Assembly (NCBI GenBank): GCA_034440555.1
Contig: JAWXCG010000230.1
Coordinates: 1-18,532, forward strand
From: 0-14-3-00-62-12 sp034440555
GTDB taxonomy: Bacteria > Pseudomonadota > Gammaproteobacteria > Xanthomonadales > Ahniellaceae
Reading direction: 5' to 3'
DNA length: 18,532 bases
Both the position numbers and the translations under genes were made by a program. Below are positions 1 through 7,456 of the stretch, in pieces (the first letter of the stretch is position 1; each line of letters begins with the position of its first letter). The notes under the pieces were generated by a model. That model ran no database searches, had not been told where the DNA came from, and saw only the letters and a list, made by a program, of their open reading frames with translations.

Positions 1-283
1 GGTTCAGTTCGGCCAACGGAAGCAATGCGCCGCCGAGCTCCTGCCAGAGCCCTGTGCGGCCGTCAGGGCGGGTCAGGTTGAAACCCAGCGTTGCCGAAGG
101 GCTATCGGAAAGCTCCCCCGGAAGAGGCGATATCGAATACGCACCAGGCGGTAGTTGCGGCAGTGAAACCGTGGAAGAAGATGCCGACATCGCCACGCGC
201 CATTCAGGCACGGCGGTGATGGCGGAGGCGCTGGCGACAGACGAAATCAGCGCCGAAAAAAGGGTCGTGCGGTATTTCGTCAT
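1..283 (-). CDS. Secreted protein of unknown function, N-terminal part (runs off the left edge)
   Basis: An open frame without stops runs on the minus strand from an ATG at 283 to the window edge, about 94 residues. The protein begins MTKYRTTLFSALISSVASASA, a good Sec signal peptide: positive N-region, hydrophobic core, and a probable cut after ASA near residue 21. The mature part is rich in Ser, Pro and Leu, with a PQLPPGAYSISPLPGELSD stretch. An in-frame GTG four codons upstream is an alternative start, and the ribosome site before either is weak. I recognise no domain in the visible part. The frame is preferred over the opposite-strand frame at 54-305 because it has a coherent signal peptide. 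It is transcribed leftwards, away from the rest of the window. Confidence 0.6.
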   Translation of the reverse strand, partial: MTKYRTTLFSALISSVASASAITAVPEWRVAMSASSSTVSLPQLPPGAYSISPLPGELSDSPSATLGFNLTRPDGRTGLWQELGGALLPLAELN

Positions 284-718
284 TCTGTTGCTCACGGTGA
301 GTTGACGCGTGGTTTCGCGAAATTTAAAGGCGTCGGCGATCTATCTGCGGATGCTTGCGAGGGAGCTTGCGGAGCGGGGCGCTCCTGGATCGCTAGGCCG
401 GCGAAAAAATGCGCGCAGCCATCATCGCACCCGAATGCGGACGATGTTTGTGACCACTAGCAGATTTGCTGGTCGTGGTTGACAACTGTGCATGCGTGAT
501 ACTGAAGGTGTGTCGCCTGTCATGCGCTGCTCATGGAGGATGCGGCCGGCGAGTTGCAACAATTCGATCGCGTGCATGGCAGGATGCCTCTCCAGTTTGG
601 CGACAAAGAGGAGACCACTTCGCCATGCACGCTCCGTTTTTCCCAGAGGCTTGGACTTGAGCCCTTGTCGTACGCCGGGGAAAAGTGGGGAAACCTCAGC
701 CACTGAAGACCCCGCCCT
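284..718. other. 435-base spacer with an insertion-sequence relic
   Basis: No gene that I can support lies here. The left part (284-550) shows nothing recognisable. The middle holds a short relic of an IS4-type element, listed separately. The right part (about 625-718) follows the stop of the Lnt-like gene and shows no convincing terminator. Short open frames on both strands here have no ribosome site or domain. Confidence 0.5.
548..625 (-). mobile_element. Relic of an IS4-type element: start of the transposase gene
   Basis: Bases 555-610 match 18472-18528 at the other end of the window. Both have TGCAACAATT, a shared block of about 15 bases around the transposase start codon, and an identical 14-base end TTGGCGACAAAGAG. 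On the minus strand the relic reads MHAIELLQLAGRILHEQR, against MHAVKLLQKCLRSALDPM in the better preserved copy. A ribosome-site-like GGAGAGG precedes the ATG in the same place. Similarity is lost after about 20 codons, so only the 5' end of the element survives here. Both copies have the same orientation. Confidence 0.6.
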
Positions 719-3244
719 TCAGGCCGCGACGATACGCAGGATCAACCAGGCAGGCACACCGAAGTAAAAAGCAAGTCGGCCCACTCCTTCCAGGTTGCCT
801 CTGATTTCCTGAGCATCGGTCGGGCGCCACCGCATTGCCAGCAGAGTGCCGCTTTCGATGACGATGCGCAGCAGGGCTGCGAGGAGTATCAGGCCGATCG
901 ACCAGGCGGCCCACCAGATCAAGAGTCCGATCAAGTAAGCGCCAAGGCCGTATGTGTAGTACTCGCCAAAGGTGCCGCCGAAGGCGATGTGTTGATGCAG
1001 CCGAAAGGCGGCGAGTGCGGGCATCAGGGGGAACAGCACGAACTTCAGCAAGGGATGATCGAGCCACGGCTTGGCGGCAGCTGCCCGCACCGCGGCGTAG
1101 TGGGTGATGCGCGCGGACAGGCGATCGGCCAGACGCACCGGCGCGTCCGCCGCGCAGAGCGCGCGCATCAGCGCCTGCGGGTCGGCCAGGAGGATTCCCT
1201 GCTTCAAGCGCCGCCCCGAAACGAAGCCAAGATCGACTCCGGTCCGTGGCAAGGCAACGCGCCATGGGTGCAGGAACGCAATGTTGGCCAGGGGAATTTC
1301 GATGCGCTGGTGGCGCTGTCGCAGGACCAGCATGCCTGCTTCGATATAAGCCTTTGCGGCAAACGCGTGCTGAATCGCTGATGCGGCGATTACCGGTACC
1401 AGCACCGCCAAGGCGTACACCTTGATTTGCGCCAGCGAGTGCACTTGCAAACCATCGCCCAGCAGCATGCCCAGGGCCAGCCACAGCAGGCCGGCACCGG
1501 CGCTGAGACGCAGCAGTGCTGCCGCAGCTCGCCAGCGGCGCGACATCACGACCACGTTCGCCGCATAAGCGCGATCCGGTTGGGTAACTGAGGCGGCTGA
1601 CTTGGCCGCTCGCTGGGTGTAGTGCTCGCGCCAGCCGCGCGTTGCCCGAAGTGTCGACAGCACAAGCAGAAAAGCGAGACCGGCGCCACCCACCCAGTCG
1701 CCCCAGCGCACCATCAGCGTCGACGGCGGGCCGCGCAGTGGAATATCGCCGGCCAGCACCGCACGGTCGCCCATCGCGGTGCCTGCGATCACCGCTCCGG
1801 TGGGATCGATGATCGCGCTCAGGCCATTGTTGGTGACGCGCAACTGAGGCAATCGCGTCTCGATGCTGCGGAAGGCGGCAACCGCAAGATGCAACCGGGC
1901 GCCGAGCGGATCGGCGCTGAACCAGGAATCATTGGACAGGCCGAGGATGGCCTGCGCACCAAGGCGCGTGCCGTCGATGCTCAGACCCGGGCGCGTTGCG
2001 TCCAGGCAGATCAGCGGCAGCACGCTCAACTCGCGGCCATCTGCCGTGCGCAGCGGGAATACGCGCGCGCCGTTTCCCGGTTGCCAGCTTCCGGTCCACG
2101 GTAGCCAGCGTCGAAGCCATGGACCTTCCAGCCACCCGGGCACATGCTCGGTCAACGGGAACGGGTGGGTCTTGCGGTAATAGCCGAGCAGGCCCGCGCT
2201 CGGTTCTACAAAGGCCGCGGCGTTGTATTCGCCGCCATCGTCGAGATCGTAGGTGCCGAACACCAGTGGCACGCCGGACGCTGTAACGAACTCGAGGATT
2301 TCCTGATCCAGCGCCGCGCCGTCGGTGCTGCGCGGATGCCCGAAGGTGGTTGGGTAAACGGTTTCAGACCACAGCAACGCGTCTACACCGTGTTGCTCGA
2401 TCGCCGCGCGCGACAGCGCAAAGTGTACGTCCAGCACGTTGCGGACGACCGAGTATGCGCCCACTTCGCGGCGCAACTTGTCGTAGTCGATGATGGCCGA
2501 TTGCACCATGCCAATGCGCAGCGAGGGCGCAGGAACTGACAACGTGGAATGCAACGAGGACAGCCGCCATATGCCATACCCGAACATCAGAACGACCAGC
2601 GTGGACGTCAGCGCCAGTGGCCGCAGCAGCGCGCGCGGGCTTGTGCGCCAGCGCGTCAATGCCAGCGCCAGCGACAACGCCAGCGCCAGCGCTTCGTTGA
2701 TCAAAATCAGCAGGAAACTCAGGCCAGCGGCGCCACCGAGGTCGGCCAATTGCCGCAGATACGCAGAAGGGTAGAGGCCATGGCCGAGGGTGTCGCCCAG
2801 CAGCTTGACCCAGATCCATTCGCAGGCCACCCAGGCTGAGGCGCCGGCAAGCGCGCGAACCACCGGACCCGAGCGTCGTCCCACCAGGTGGCGCGATACG
2901 GCGTACACCAGAACCTGCAGCTGCAGCAGCGGCGCGAGCACACAAAGCGCAACCGTCGCGGTCAGTGTACCCACGCCGGTGTACGCACCAATCGCGCTGC
3001 CGAACCAGGCGAATACCGCCACCACGTAGGCCACGCTCATCAGCCAGCCGCTGACCACGGCGCCAACGAGCGTCTGTCCGGAATTCAGCGCAAGCAGCCA
3101 CGGTACCAACGCGCAAAACCCGAGCAGCCAAGCGTGGCCGCCGCGCGCGTAGAGCGCGAGCAAAACGCCGCTCGCGGCGATACCGACAAGCGTGTACCAG
3201 CGGGTCGTCGCCCCCGCACTGGCGCCCGCATCGGATGGCATCAT
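719..3244 (-). CDS. lnt: Apolipoprotein N-acyltransferase-like protein with an extra C-terminal membrane domain
   Basis: This 841-residue inner-membrane protein should transfer a third acyl chain to the N-terminal Cys of lipoproteins, the last step of their maturation. Residues 1-235 are hydrophobic helices like the Lnt membrane part. Residues 240-500 form a nitrilase fold with the catalytic triad Glu294 (in WSETVYP), Lys358 (YYRKTH) and Cys413 (ICLDA). Glu366 in LTEHVP and SNDSWF also fit Lnt. The residue two after the Cys is Asp, where E. coli Lnt has Glu. Usual Lnt proteins end near 510-540 residues. Here about 290 more follow: two membrane helices (about 573-625), a soluble beta-rich stretch (630-705) that may be PH-like, and further hydrophobic segments (730-838). 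The ATG overlaps the stop of the upstream gene (ATGA), implying translational coupling. The Lnt fold is clear, but the extension is of unknown role. Confidence 0.82.
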   Translation of the reverse strand: MMPSDAGASAGATTRWYTLVGIAASGVLLALYARGGHAWLLGFCALVPWLLALNSGQTLVGAVVSGWLMSVAYVVAVFAWFGSAIGAYTGVGTLTATVALCVLAPLLQLQVLVYAVSRHLVGRRSGPVVRALAGASAWVACEWIWVKLLGDTLGHGLYPSAYLRQLADLGGAAGLSFLLILINEALALALSLALALTRWRTSPRALLRPLALTSTLVVLMFGYGIWRLSSLHSTLSVPAPSLRIGMVQSAIIDYDKLRREVGAYSVVRNVLDVHFALSRAAIEQHGVDALLWSETVYPTTFGHPRSTDGAALDQEILEFVTASGVPLVFGTYDLDDGGEYNAAAFVEPSAGLLGYYRKTHPFPLTEHVPGWLEGPWLRRWLPWTGSWQPGNGARVFPLRTADGRELSVLPLICLDATRPGLSIDGTRLGAQAILGLSNDSWFSADPLGARLHLAVAAFRSIETRLPQLRVTNNGLSAIIDPTGAVIAGTAMGDRAVLAGDIPLRGPPSTLMVRWGDWVGGAGLAFLLVLSTLRATRGWREHYTQRAAKSAASVTQPDRAYAANVVVMSRRWRAAAALLRLSAGAGLLWLALGMLLGDGLQVHSLAQIKVYALAVLVPVIAASAIQHAFAAKAYIEAGMLVLRQRHQRIEIPLANIAFLHPWRVALPRTGVDLGFVSGRRLKQGILLADPQALMRALCAADAPVRLADRLSARITHYAAVRAAAAKPWLDHPLLKFVLFPLMPALAAFRLHQHIAFGGTFGEYYTYGLGAYLIGLLIWWAAWSIGLILLAALLRIVIESGTLLAMRWRPTDAQEIRGNLEGVGRLAFYFGVPAWLILRIVAA

Positions 3245-3960
3245 TCTGGCGGAGGCGGTGGCGGAATCGTGATCGGTCGGATCTCAAGCCCTGGCGGTGC
3301 CAGCTGCGGCGGCACGACGCGGTCCTCCGGGATGGGAATAGGTTCACCGGAGGCATCGCGCAACACATAGTCCGGCGCGAACATCAGAATCGCCTCAATC
3401 GGCTGGCCGTCATCCGTCACCTGATGATGGCGCACGTAGCCTTCCGGCAATGCAAACTCTTCAGGCACTGCCAAACCGCTCAGAGGCGGGCTAGTCCCCG
3501 GCGGGTTGAAGGCCGCGATGCCACCCTGATCTCCCGAGTCGCGCAGCGCCTGGATCAACTCGGCCATCGTGGGTTCCGGCTGGGAGGGCGATATGTAGGT
3601 GGCAATGTCGTTCGCATCGCCGCTGGTCAAGTCGGCGGGATTCGATGGCGCCCGCACCGGATGCGGAGGCAGGACGCGAGGCCGGGTCATCGCTTGGTCC
3701 TCGTCAGCAGTCTCGGTTTTTGCATCAGCGAACTCGGGCGCCGTTGCCACCGTCCCTCCGGTGTTCGTCGGCTTGCTTGATAGCGTCGGCTTCGATTGTG
3801 TGGGGTACACCAGATATCCGAAGCCGGAAGCAACCAACACCAATGCCAGCAGCCTGAGCGCCAACGCCCAAGGAAGGCGAGGCGAATGCTCGCGAATGAT
3901 GCGCACACCATCGCCGTCCACAATGGACGGCGAGGTGTGGTCTTTGCCGGAATCAGACAT
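3241..3960 (-). CDS. Single-pass membrane protein with Pro-rich periplasmic part
   Basis: A protein of 239 residues from the ATG at 3960. An in-frame TTG at 3993 would add 11 residues but has no better ribosome site. Residues 1-30 are polar, 31-52 form one membrane helix (WALALRLLALVLVASGFGYL), and the rest should be periplasmic. That part is low in complexity up to about 130, then more ordered (EEFALPEGYVRHHQVTDDGQPIEAIL), and ends in a run of six prolines and Glu. I recognise no family. The stop overlaps the start of the Lnt-like gene by four bases, so the two are co-translated. A role near lipoprotein maturation or envelope assembly is only an inference from this pairing. Confidence 0.7.
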   Translation of the reverse strand: MSDSGKDHTSPSIVDGDGVRIIREHSPRLPWALALRLLALVLVASGFGYLVYPTQSKPTLSSKPTNTGGTVATAPEFADAKTETADEDQAMTRPRVLPPHPVRAPSNPADLTSGDANDIATYISPSQPEPTMAELIQALRDSGDQGGIAAFNPPGTSPPLSGLAVPEEFALPEGYVRHHQVTDDGQPIEAILMFAPDYVLRDASGEPIPIPEDRVVPPQLAPPGLEIRPITIPPPPPPE

Positions 3961-4085
3961 GTGGCGCGCTTTGCCGCAGATTGCTCGAACCAATGCCGGG
4001 GCCTTCGCAGCGATACGACGCTAACCTCGCAACGAAATCCATGGGAAGTCCTTCAAGCCATCGACGTGAGATGCCGCTACCGCGT

Positions 4086-5174
4086 TCAGGGTGTCGTCGG
4101 GTGGTAGACCGTCAGCGACCAGCCCATGCGCTCGTGTCCGAAATTGTTCCAGATCGGGCTCTTGCCATTGGTGAAGCTGGTGTAGCGTGCGGCCCCGGTG
4201 CCAGTACTGCCACCCCACAGGCCAGCGGAGACGGTGGCGCCGGTGTAGGTCGGATGGGTGTCGTCAGACTGGATGTAGTCGAAGCTGCTGGTCGAGGTGA
4301 CGAACTTGGTGTTGGGGTCACGCAGCGTTGAGCGAAGGGTAGAGGTGATGCGAGTCATGTAGCTGGACTCGCTGTCGCCAACCACATAGCGCAGGGCATC
4401 GGAATCGATCTGGCCGTCACTGTTGGCGTCGTAGTCCGCACCCATGAACTGCGCAAAGCTGTCCGCGCACTGGAAACCTTTCTGCTGCGCGTACTCGCAC
4501 ATCCAATAGTTCATCTTCGCGATGGCCGGCAGAAAGCGGTCGCGCAGGCTGACCGTGGCGCCGGTACCGGAATCGCGGCACGAGCTCTGGACATTGTCTG
4601 CGTTGTAGCCGGGGTAATACAGGTTGGCGACGACCTTGAGGGTCACGCCCGCATGGGCGTTGGCGTTGATGTAATCCATCGCCGAAGCCACATAGGTCTT
4701 GCAGTTGGCGACCGCGGTGTCGAGGACACCATAGTTGCAGGTTCCGGTCTGCGACTTGAAGCTGGAGCGCGCCTGCAGGCCGTCATTGCCGCACATCTCG
4801 AAAGCGACGACACGGGTATTGCTGGCCTGCATGTACGAGCGCTCGGCCACGATCTTGTTCTGATAAACATCCGCGGCCACCGCGCCCGACTTGGCCCGAC
4901 GCACGCTTTCGATGTCGGTATTCCATTTCGCAGAAAGGTACTCCGCATCCACGGTGGGCGCCGCGTATTTTGCGGCCTTGCTCACTGAGCCGTTGTAGCC
5001 GGCATAGATCGAGTCGCCGTAAGCCACGACACGATACTTTGTCGTGGTGCCGGCCCGGTCGACGGTCCAGGAGACATTCTGATTCAGCGTATTTGCGATT
5101 GCCGGACCGCCGAGTGCGAGTAGCAAGGCAGCAGCCAGCACGGTGTAGCGTGAGTCACGAATTCCAGTATTCAT
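4086..5174 (-). CDS. Secreted SGNH/GDSL hydrolase (esterase-like) with a calcium-binding loop
   Basis: A 362-residue protein from the ATG at 5174, chosen because GGAGGG lies just upstream and the product opens with a clean signal peptide (TVLAAALLLALGGPAIA, cut near residue 27). An upstream in-frame GTG at 5300 would bury that signal. The SGNH blocks are all visible: GDS with Ser55 (VAYGDSIYAGYNG), Gly97, GND at 129-131 (MCGNDG), and the D-x-x-H pair Asp304/His307 (SDDTHPT). Such enzymes hydrolyse ester bonds; the substrate cannot be read from sequence. Residues 249-260 (DANSDGQIDSDA) form an EF-hand/dockerin-type Ca loop between blocks. Six or more cysteines fit periplasmic or extracellular disulfides. 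The gene has its own promoter and a structured leader. Confidence 0.85.
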   Translation of the reverse strand: MNTGIRDSRYTVLAAALLLALGGPAIANTLNQNVSWTVDRAGTTTKYRVVAYGDSIYAGYNGSVSKAAKYAAPTVDAEYLSAKWNTDIESVRRAKSGAVAADVYQNKIVAERSYMQASNTRVVAFEMCGNDGLQARSSFKSQTGTCNYGVLDTAVANCKTYVASAMDYINANAHAGVTLKVVANLYYPGYNADNVQSSCRDSGTGATVSLRDRFLPAIAKMNYWMCEYAQQKGFQCADSFAQFMGADYDANSDGQIDSDALRYVVGDSESSYMTRITSTLRSTLRDPNTKFVTSTSSFDYIQSDDTHPTYTGATVSAGLWGGSTGTGAARYTSFTNGKSPIWNNFGHERMGWSLTVYHPTTP

Positions 5175-5264
5175 TGTCCCTCCACTTTGAATAGGAAAAA
5201 CACACAGAAACCGGACGGCTTCTGCCCGAGTGATAACTCCAACGTTTTCTAGTCCACAGATAAT

Positions 5265-5312
5265 CCCAGCGTGCGCGCTGGGCCCAGATCTTCTCGGCAC
5301 TCCCCAGTGCCG
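5265..5312 (-). promoter_or_regulatory. Two perfect hairpins in the SGNH hydrolase leader
   Basis: CGGCACT (5295-5301) and AGTGCCG (5306-5312) form a 7-base stem with a CCCC/GGGG tetraloop. It sits at the predicted 5' end of the mRNA. CCCAGCG (5265-5271) and CGCTGGG (5276-5282) form a second 7-base stem with a 4-base loop. No T-tract follows either, so they are not plain terminators. They could stabilise the 5' end, act as a protein-binding site, or be part of an RNA switch. I recognise no known riboswitch. Confidence 0.45.
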
Positions 5313-5318
5313 CGGCCG

Positions 5319-5347
5319 ACAATACTGCGGAGTATGGACTCGGTCAA
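5319..5347 (-). promoter_or_regulatory. Sigma-70-type promoter of the SGNH hydrolase gene
   Basis: On the minus strand a -35 TTGACC (5347-5342) and a -10 TATTGT (5324-5319) are separated by exactly 17 bases. Transcription would start near 5312, giving a leader of about 138 bases before the ATG at 5174. Confidence 0.55.
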
Positions 5348-5456
5348 CAAATGTTACGCGGGGCAGAGGAAACGACCCTCACGCTGATGTTTAGCGCTTA
5401 AAATCAATCTGTTAGCCGCGTCGCCAGACTGCACGCGCCTTAAGTCAGCGCCCTTC

Positions 5457-5483
5457 GTCTCCGACACCTGTTTTGCCGGAGAC
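5457..5483. repeat. Inverted repeat in the SGNH-protease spacer
   Basis: GTCTCCG (5457-5463) and CGGAGAC (5477-5483) are perfect inverted arms around a 13-base loop. It lies upstream of the SGNH promoter. The role is unknown; it could be an operator or a chance structure. Confidence 0.3.
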
Positions 5484-5543
5484 TGGAACTCAGACGGCGC
5501 GAGCAGTTCGGGCGTCTATCGTCATAGTCGGGCGCCCGGCATC

Positions 5544-5580
5544 GAATGCGGACGAGGGCGCCCTGTCCATCGCCGCATTC
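5544..5580 (-). terminator. Stable hairpin after the serine protease gene
   Basis: GAATGCGG (5544-5551) pairs with CCGCATTC (5573-5580). Inside the arms lies a 10-base palindrome AGGGCGCCCT (5555-5564), itself flanked by GGAC/GTCC. It begins about 25 bases beyond the protease stop. There is no T-run, so intrinsic termination is uncertain; a processing or 3'-end-protecting hairpin is the other possibility. Confidence 0.35.
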
Positions 5581-5605
5581 TCAGGCCACGGGCAAGCGTG
5601 AGTGC

Positions 5606-6931
5606 TCAGGGTTTCCAATTACGGAAATAGGAAATCCAGTTGCTGTATTCGGGCGTGAAGCGAGTGGCTTGCAATGGCCTTGCATCGGTTGGCTGGCAGG
5701 GAACATCGCCAGCGGTTTTGCCGCATAGCGAGAGCGTGTGCACGCCGATGACACGAGGACCGCCGCCGTTGAAATACAAGTACAGCGGCGAACCGCTCTG
5801 CCCGGCGCTGGCATCGCAGGAGTGATTGAAGCGACGCTGCCAGCCTTGCCCGTCGGTGGCTTGAAAACTTCCGATGGAACAGGGACTGGGGTCGCCGTAG
5901 AGGTGTCGATCGTTGCAGACCAAGCCCGAATTCGGGTCGTCACCGACATCGTCAATGCGCGCTACGTTGTTGGAATCCACCGCATTGCACCAGGGAAAAC
6001 CGCGGTTGTAGACAACGGAATTCTGAAGCGTCGTGTTGTCCAGCGTGGCGTAACCCATCCAGCCAGTGAGATCGCCCAGTCGGTCCGGTAGGACCATGAT
6101 ACCGACGTCGTATTGCACCGACCCACCACTGGGGTTGGCCTGGCGCCACTGCCAAGGCGTGAAGAACCAGGTGAATCCGGGCGAGGGGATTTGCGAACGA
6201 CCATAGTTGAAGTTGTTGGCCGCGCGCCCGGGAGTGACCGCGAAATTGCTGCTCCAGGAATTGGAAGCGCGGTTGTACAGGCAGTGCGCGGCAGTCACGA
6301 TGTGCCGCGGGCCGATCAGTGTACTGCTGCAGCGGTTGTTGTGTTCGTTGATGGCGCGCCATGGCCACGTGGATGTGCCCTGCGTCAGTGACGACAGCCA
6401 TGTGCGATCGTCGCTTAGATTGCTCCATGACTTTCCGCGCCCGGGCAGTACATCCGGATTGTCGCCTGGAATGGGTCCGCCCATCGGGCCGGCACCGAGA
6501 TCGCGCTGCTGTCGACTGGTTTCGGTGCCAACCAAGTTCAAATCCGCAGTGGCAAGCTGGATTCGAAATTCATTTCCCGTGCGTGGATTGAACGCGGAGA
6601 ACCCATCGATGGCGTCACCCGTGGATGCGGGTGGTGCGTTGTTTGGCGCCGCCTCGAAGACGTTGTCCGAAACCCGGTGGCCCTTGCCAATGTAGGTCAC
6701 CACGACCGGCACATTGGCGCCGGGCGCAGAACCCAGCAAACTTTGCAGTGCCTCCAAACTTGCGGTCTCCAACTCGGTGCGATCCTGGAGGACGGTTGCA
6801 TCGATTTCAAACCCGTCCACGAAGACCACCTGACCAATCGTTTGTGCCTGAGCGGTGATACCGGAGCCAAGCAAGGCGGCGGCAAATGCCGTGCAACGCG
6901 CGACGTGGCGAACGAAGGGAAGTAAGGGCAT
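5606..6931 (-). CDS. Secreted trypsin-fold serine protease (S1, glutamyl-endopeptidase-like)
   Basis: A 441-residue protein from the ATG at 6931, where a signal peptide begins (RCTAFAAALLGSGITAQAQ, cut near residue 30). The frame stays open to a GTG at 7177, but that stretch is repeat-derived and would block the signal. The mature N-terminus carries VVFVDGFE (36-42), a motif often seen at the start of secreted proteins in Xanthomonadales and relatives. A pro-region of about 150 residues follows. The catalytic triad is His216 (IVTAAHC), Asp275 (QYDVGIM) and Ser379 (DASAGQSGSP). GQSGSP in place of GDSGGP resembles the glutamyl endopeptidase/S1B group. Cysteine pairs suggest disulfides and export. 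It is a likely extracellular protease; its cleavage preference is not readable. Confidence 0.85.
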   Translation of the reverse strand: MPLLPFVRHVARCTAFAAALLGSGITAQAQTIGQVVFVDGFEIDATVLQDRTELETASLEALQSLLGSAPGANVPVVVTYIGKGHRVSDNVFEAAPNNAPPASTGDAIDGFSAFNPRTGNEFRIQLATADLNLVGTETSRQQRDLGAGPMGGPIPGDNPDVLPGRGKSWSNLSDDRTWLSSLTQGTSTWPWRAINEHNNRCSSTLIGPRHIVTAAHCLYNRASNSWSSNFAVTPGRAANNFNYGRSQIPSPGFTWFFTPWQWRQANPSGGSVQYDVGIMVLPDRLGDLTGWMGYATLDNTTLQNSVVYNRGFPWCNAVDSNNVARIDDVGDDPNSGLVCNDRHLYGDPSPCSIGSFQATDGQGWQRRFNHSCDASAGQSGSPLYLYFNGGGPRVIGVHTLSLCGKTAGDVPCQPTDARPLQATRFTPEYSNWISYFRNWKP

Positions 6932-7022
6932 GTCGGTCTGCTCGGAAAGGCGCGGGTAAGTCCGCGGATACCACCACGTACGCAAGCGACTGCACGCACA
7001 GATCATGCAGCGGCGAAAATAA

Positions 7023-7063
7023 AAACCGAGAATAGAAACCGGACACCATAAAAACCGGACACC
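7023..7063. repeat. Short tandem repeat AAACCGGACACC
   Basis: The 12-base unit AAACCGGACACC occurs exactly at 7036-7047 and 7052-7063, a 16-base period. A degenerate third unit AAACCGAG starts at 7023. It lies about 100 bases upstream of the protease start. It may be an array of binding sites or a remnant of a mobile-element end. Confidence 0.5.
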
Positions 7064-7341
7064 CGCCAATTTGCACCGACGATCGCCAGAACCTGCCAGT
7101 CCAAAACAGGAAACCTCAGGGTCCGAGAACCATTCCCCGCCGCCCCAAGCTAAAAGGTACTCTGACCCGAATGGCACGCGACGCCCTCGTGTAACGCTGG
7201 CCGTGGATCGCCGAGCAAACGGCTGGCAGCCGCGTGCGCCAATGCCTGTGCCGCCTCAGCGACCGACTGGACCGGTACACACAGAGGCACCATGACGCAA
7301 AGAAGAAAATCAGGCTGGTACGCGCCAATTTTACTGGGGGG

Positions 7342-7378
7342 GCTTCGCATTGACCGGCCATCACGCGAAGCGCACAAT
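7342..7378 (+). promoter_or_regulatory. Candidate promoter with overlapping inverted-repeat operator
   Basis: TTGACC (7350-7355), 17 bases, then CACAAT (7373-7378) make a plausible -35/-10 pair about 80 bases before the ATG at 7457. The perfect arms GCTTCGC (7342-7348) and GCGAAGC (7365-7371) flank the -35, the layout of a repressor operator. The -10 matches only four of six consensus bases. Confidence 0.35.
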
Positions 7379-7456
7379 CGGGTCAGTACACGCCATCTCG
7401 CTAAATCAGGTGGAATGCCAAAAAACTCAACCAAAATCAAGGCGGGACATGAACGC

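Larger units (their letters stand above)
6932..7456. other. 525-base divergent spacer made largely of repeat fragments
   Basis: The spacer separates the protease gene (left) from the ice-binding-like gene (right). It contains a tandem repeat (7023-7063), two GGGTCAG elements (7162-7168 on the minus strand, 7380-7386 on the plus strand), an inverted repeat and a promoter candidate, all listed separately. The stretch 7170-7330 shows no gene that I can support. Confidence 0.5.

Noticed and set aside
696..1484. Open frame of 262 codons inside the Lnt-like gene
   Set aside because: Its product is low-complexity Arg/Ala/Gly with no motifs. The Lnt frame carries catalytic residues and membrane helices.
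2650..2700. Repeated GCCAGC units
   Set aside because: They encode the Leu/Ala membrane helix of Lnt (ALALALSLALAL), so this is coding low complexity, not a repeat element.
2364..3368. Long open frame of 334 codons in another minus-strand frame
   Set aside because: It overlaps the Lnt-like and Pro-rich genes out of frame, is Arg/Ala-rich, has no domain, and is a GC-rich shadow.
5175..5300. Longer SGNH hydrolase start at a GTG
   Set aside because: The good ribosome site and signal peptide are at 5174, and the upstream DNA holds the leader hairpins.
7030..7070. CRISPR-like short array at the AAACCGGACACC units
   Set aside because: Units are only 12 bases with 4-base gaps, too short for repeats and spacers.
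6932..7177. Longer protease start at a GTG
   Set aside because: The added 82 residues would hide the signal peptide, and they lie over tandem repeats. The ATG at 6931 is preferred.
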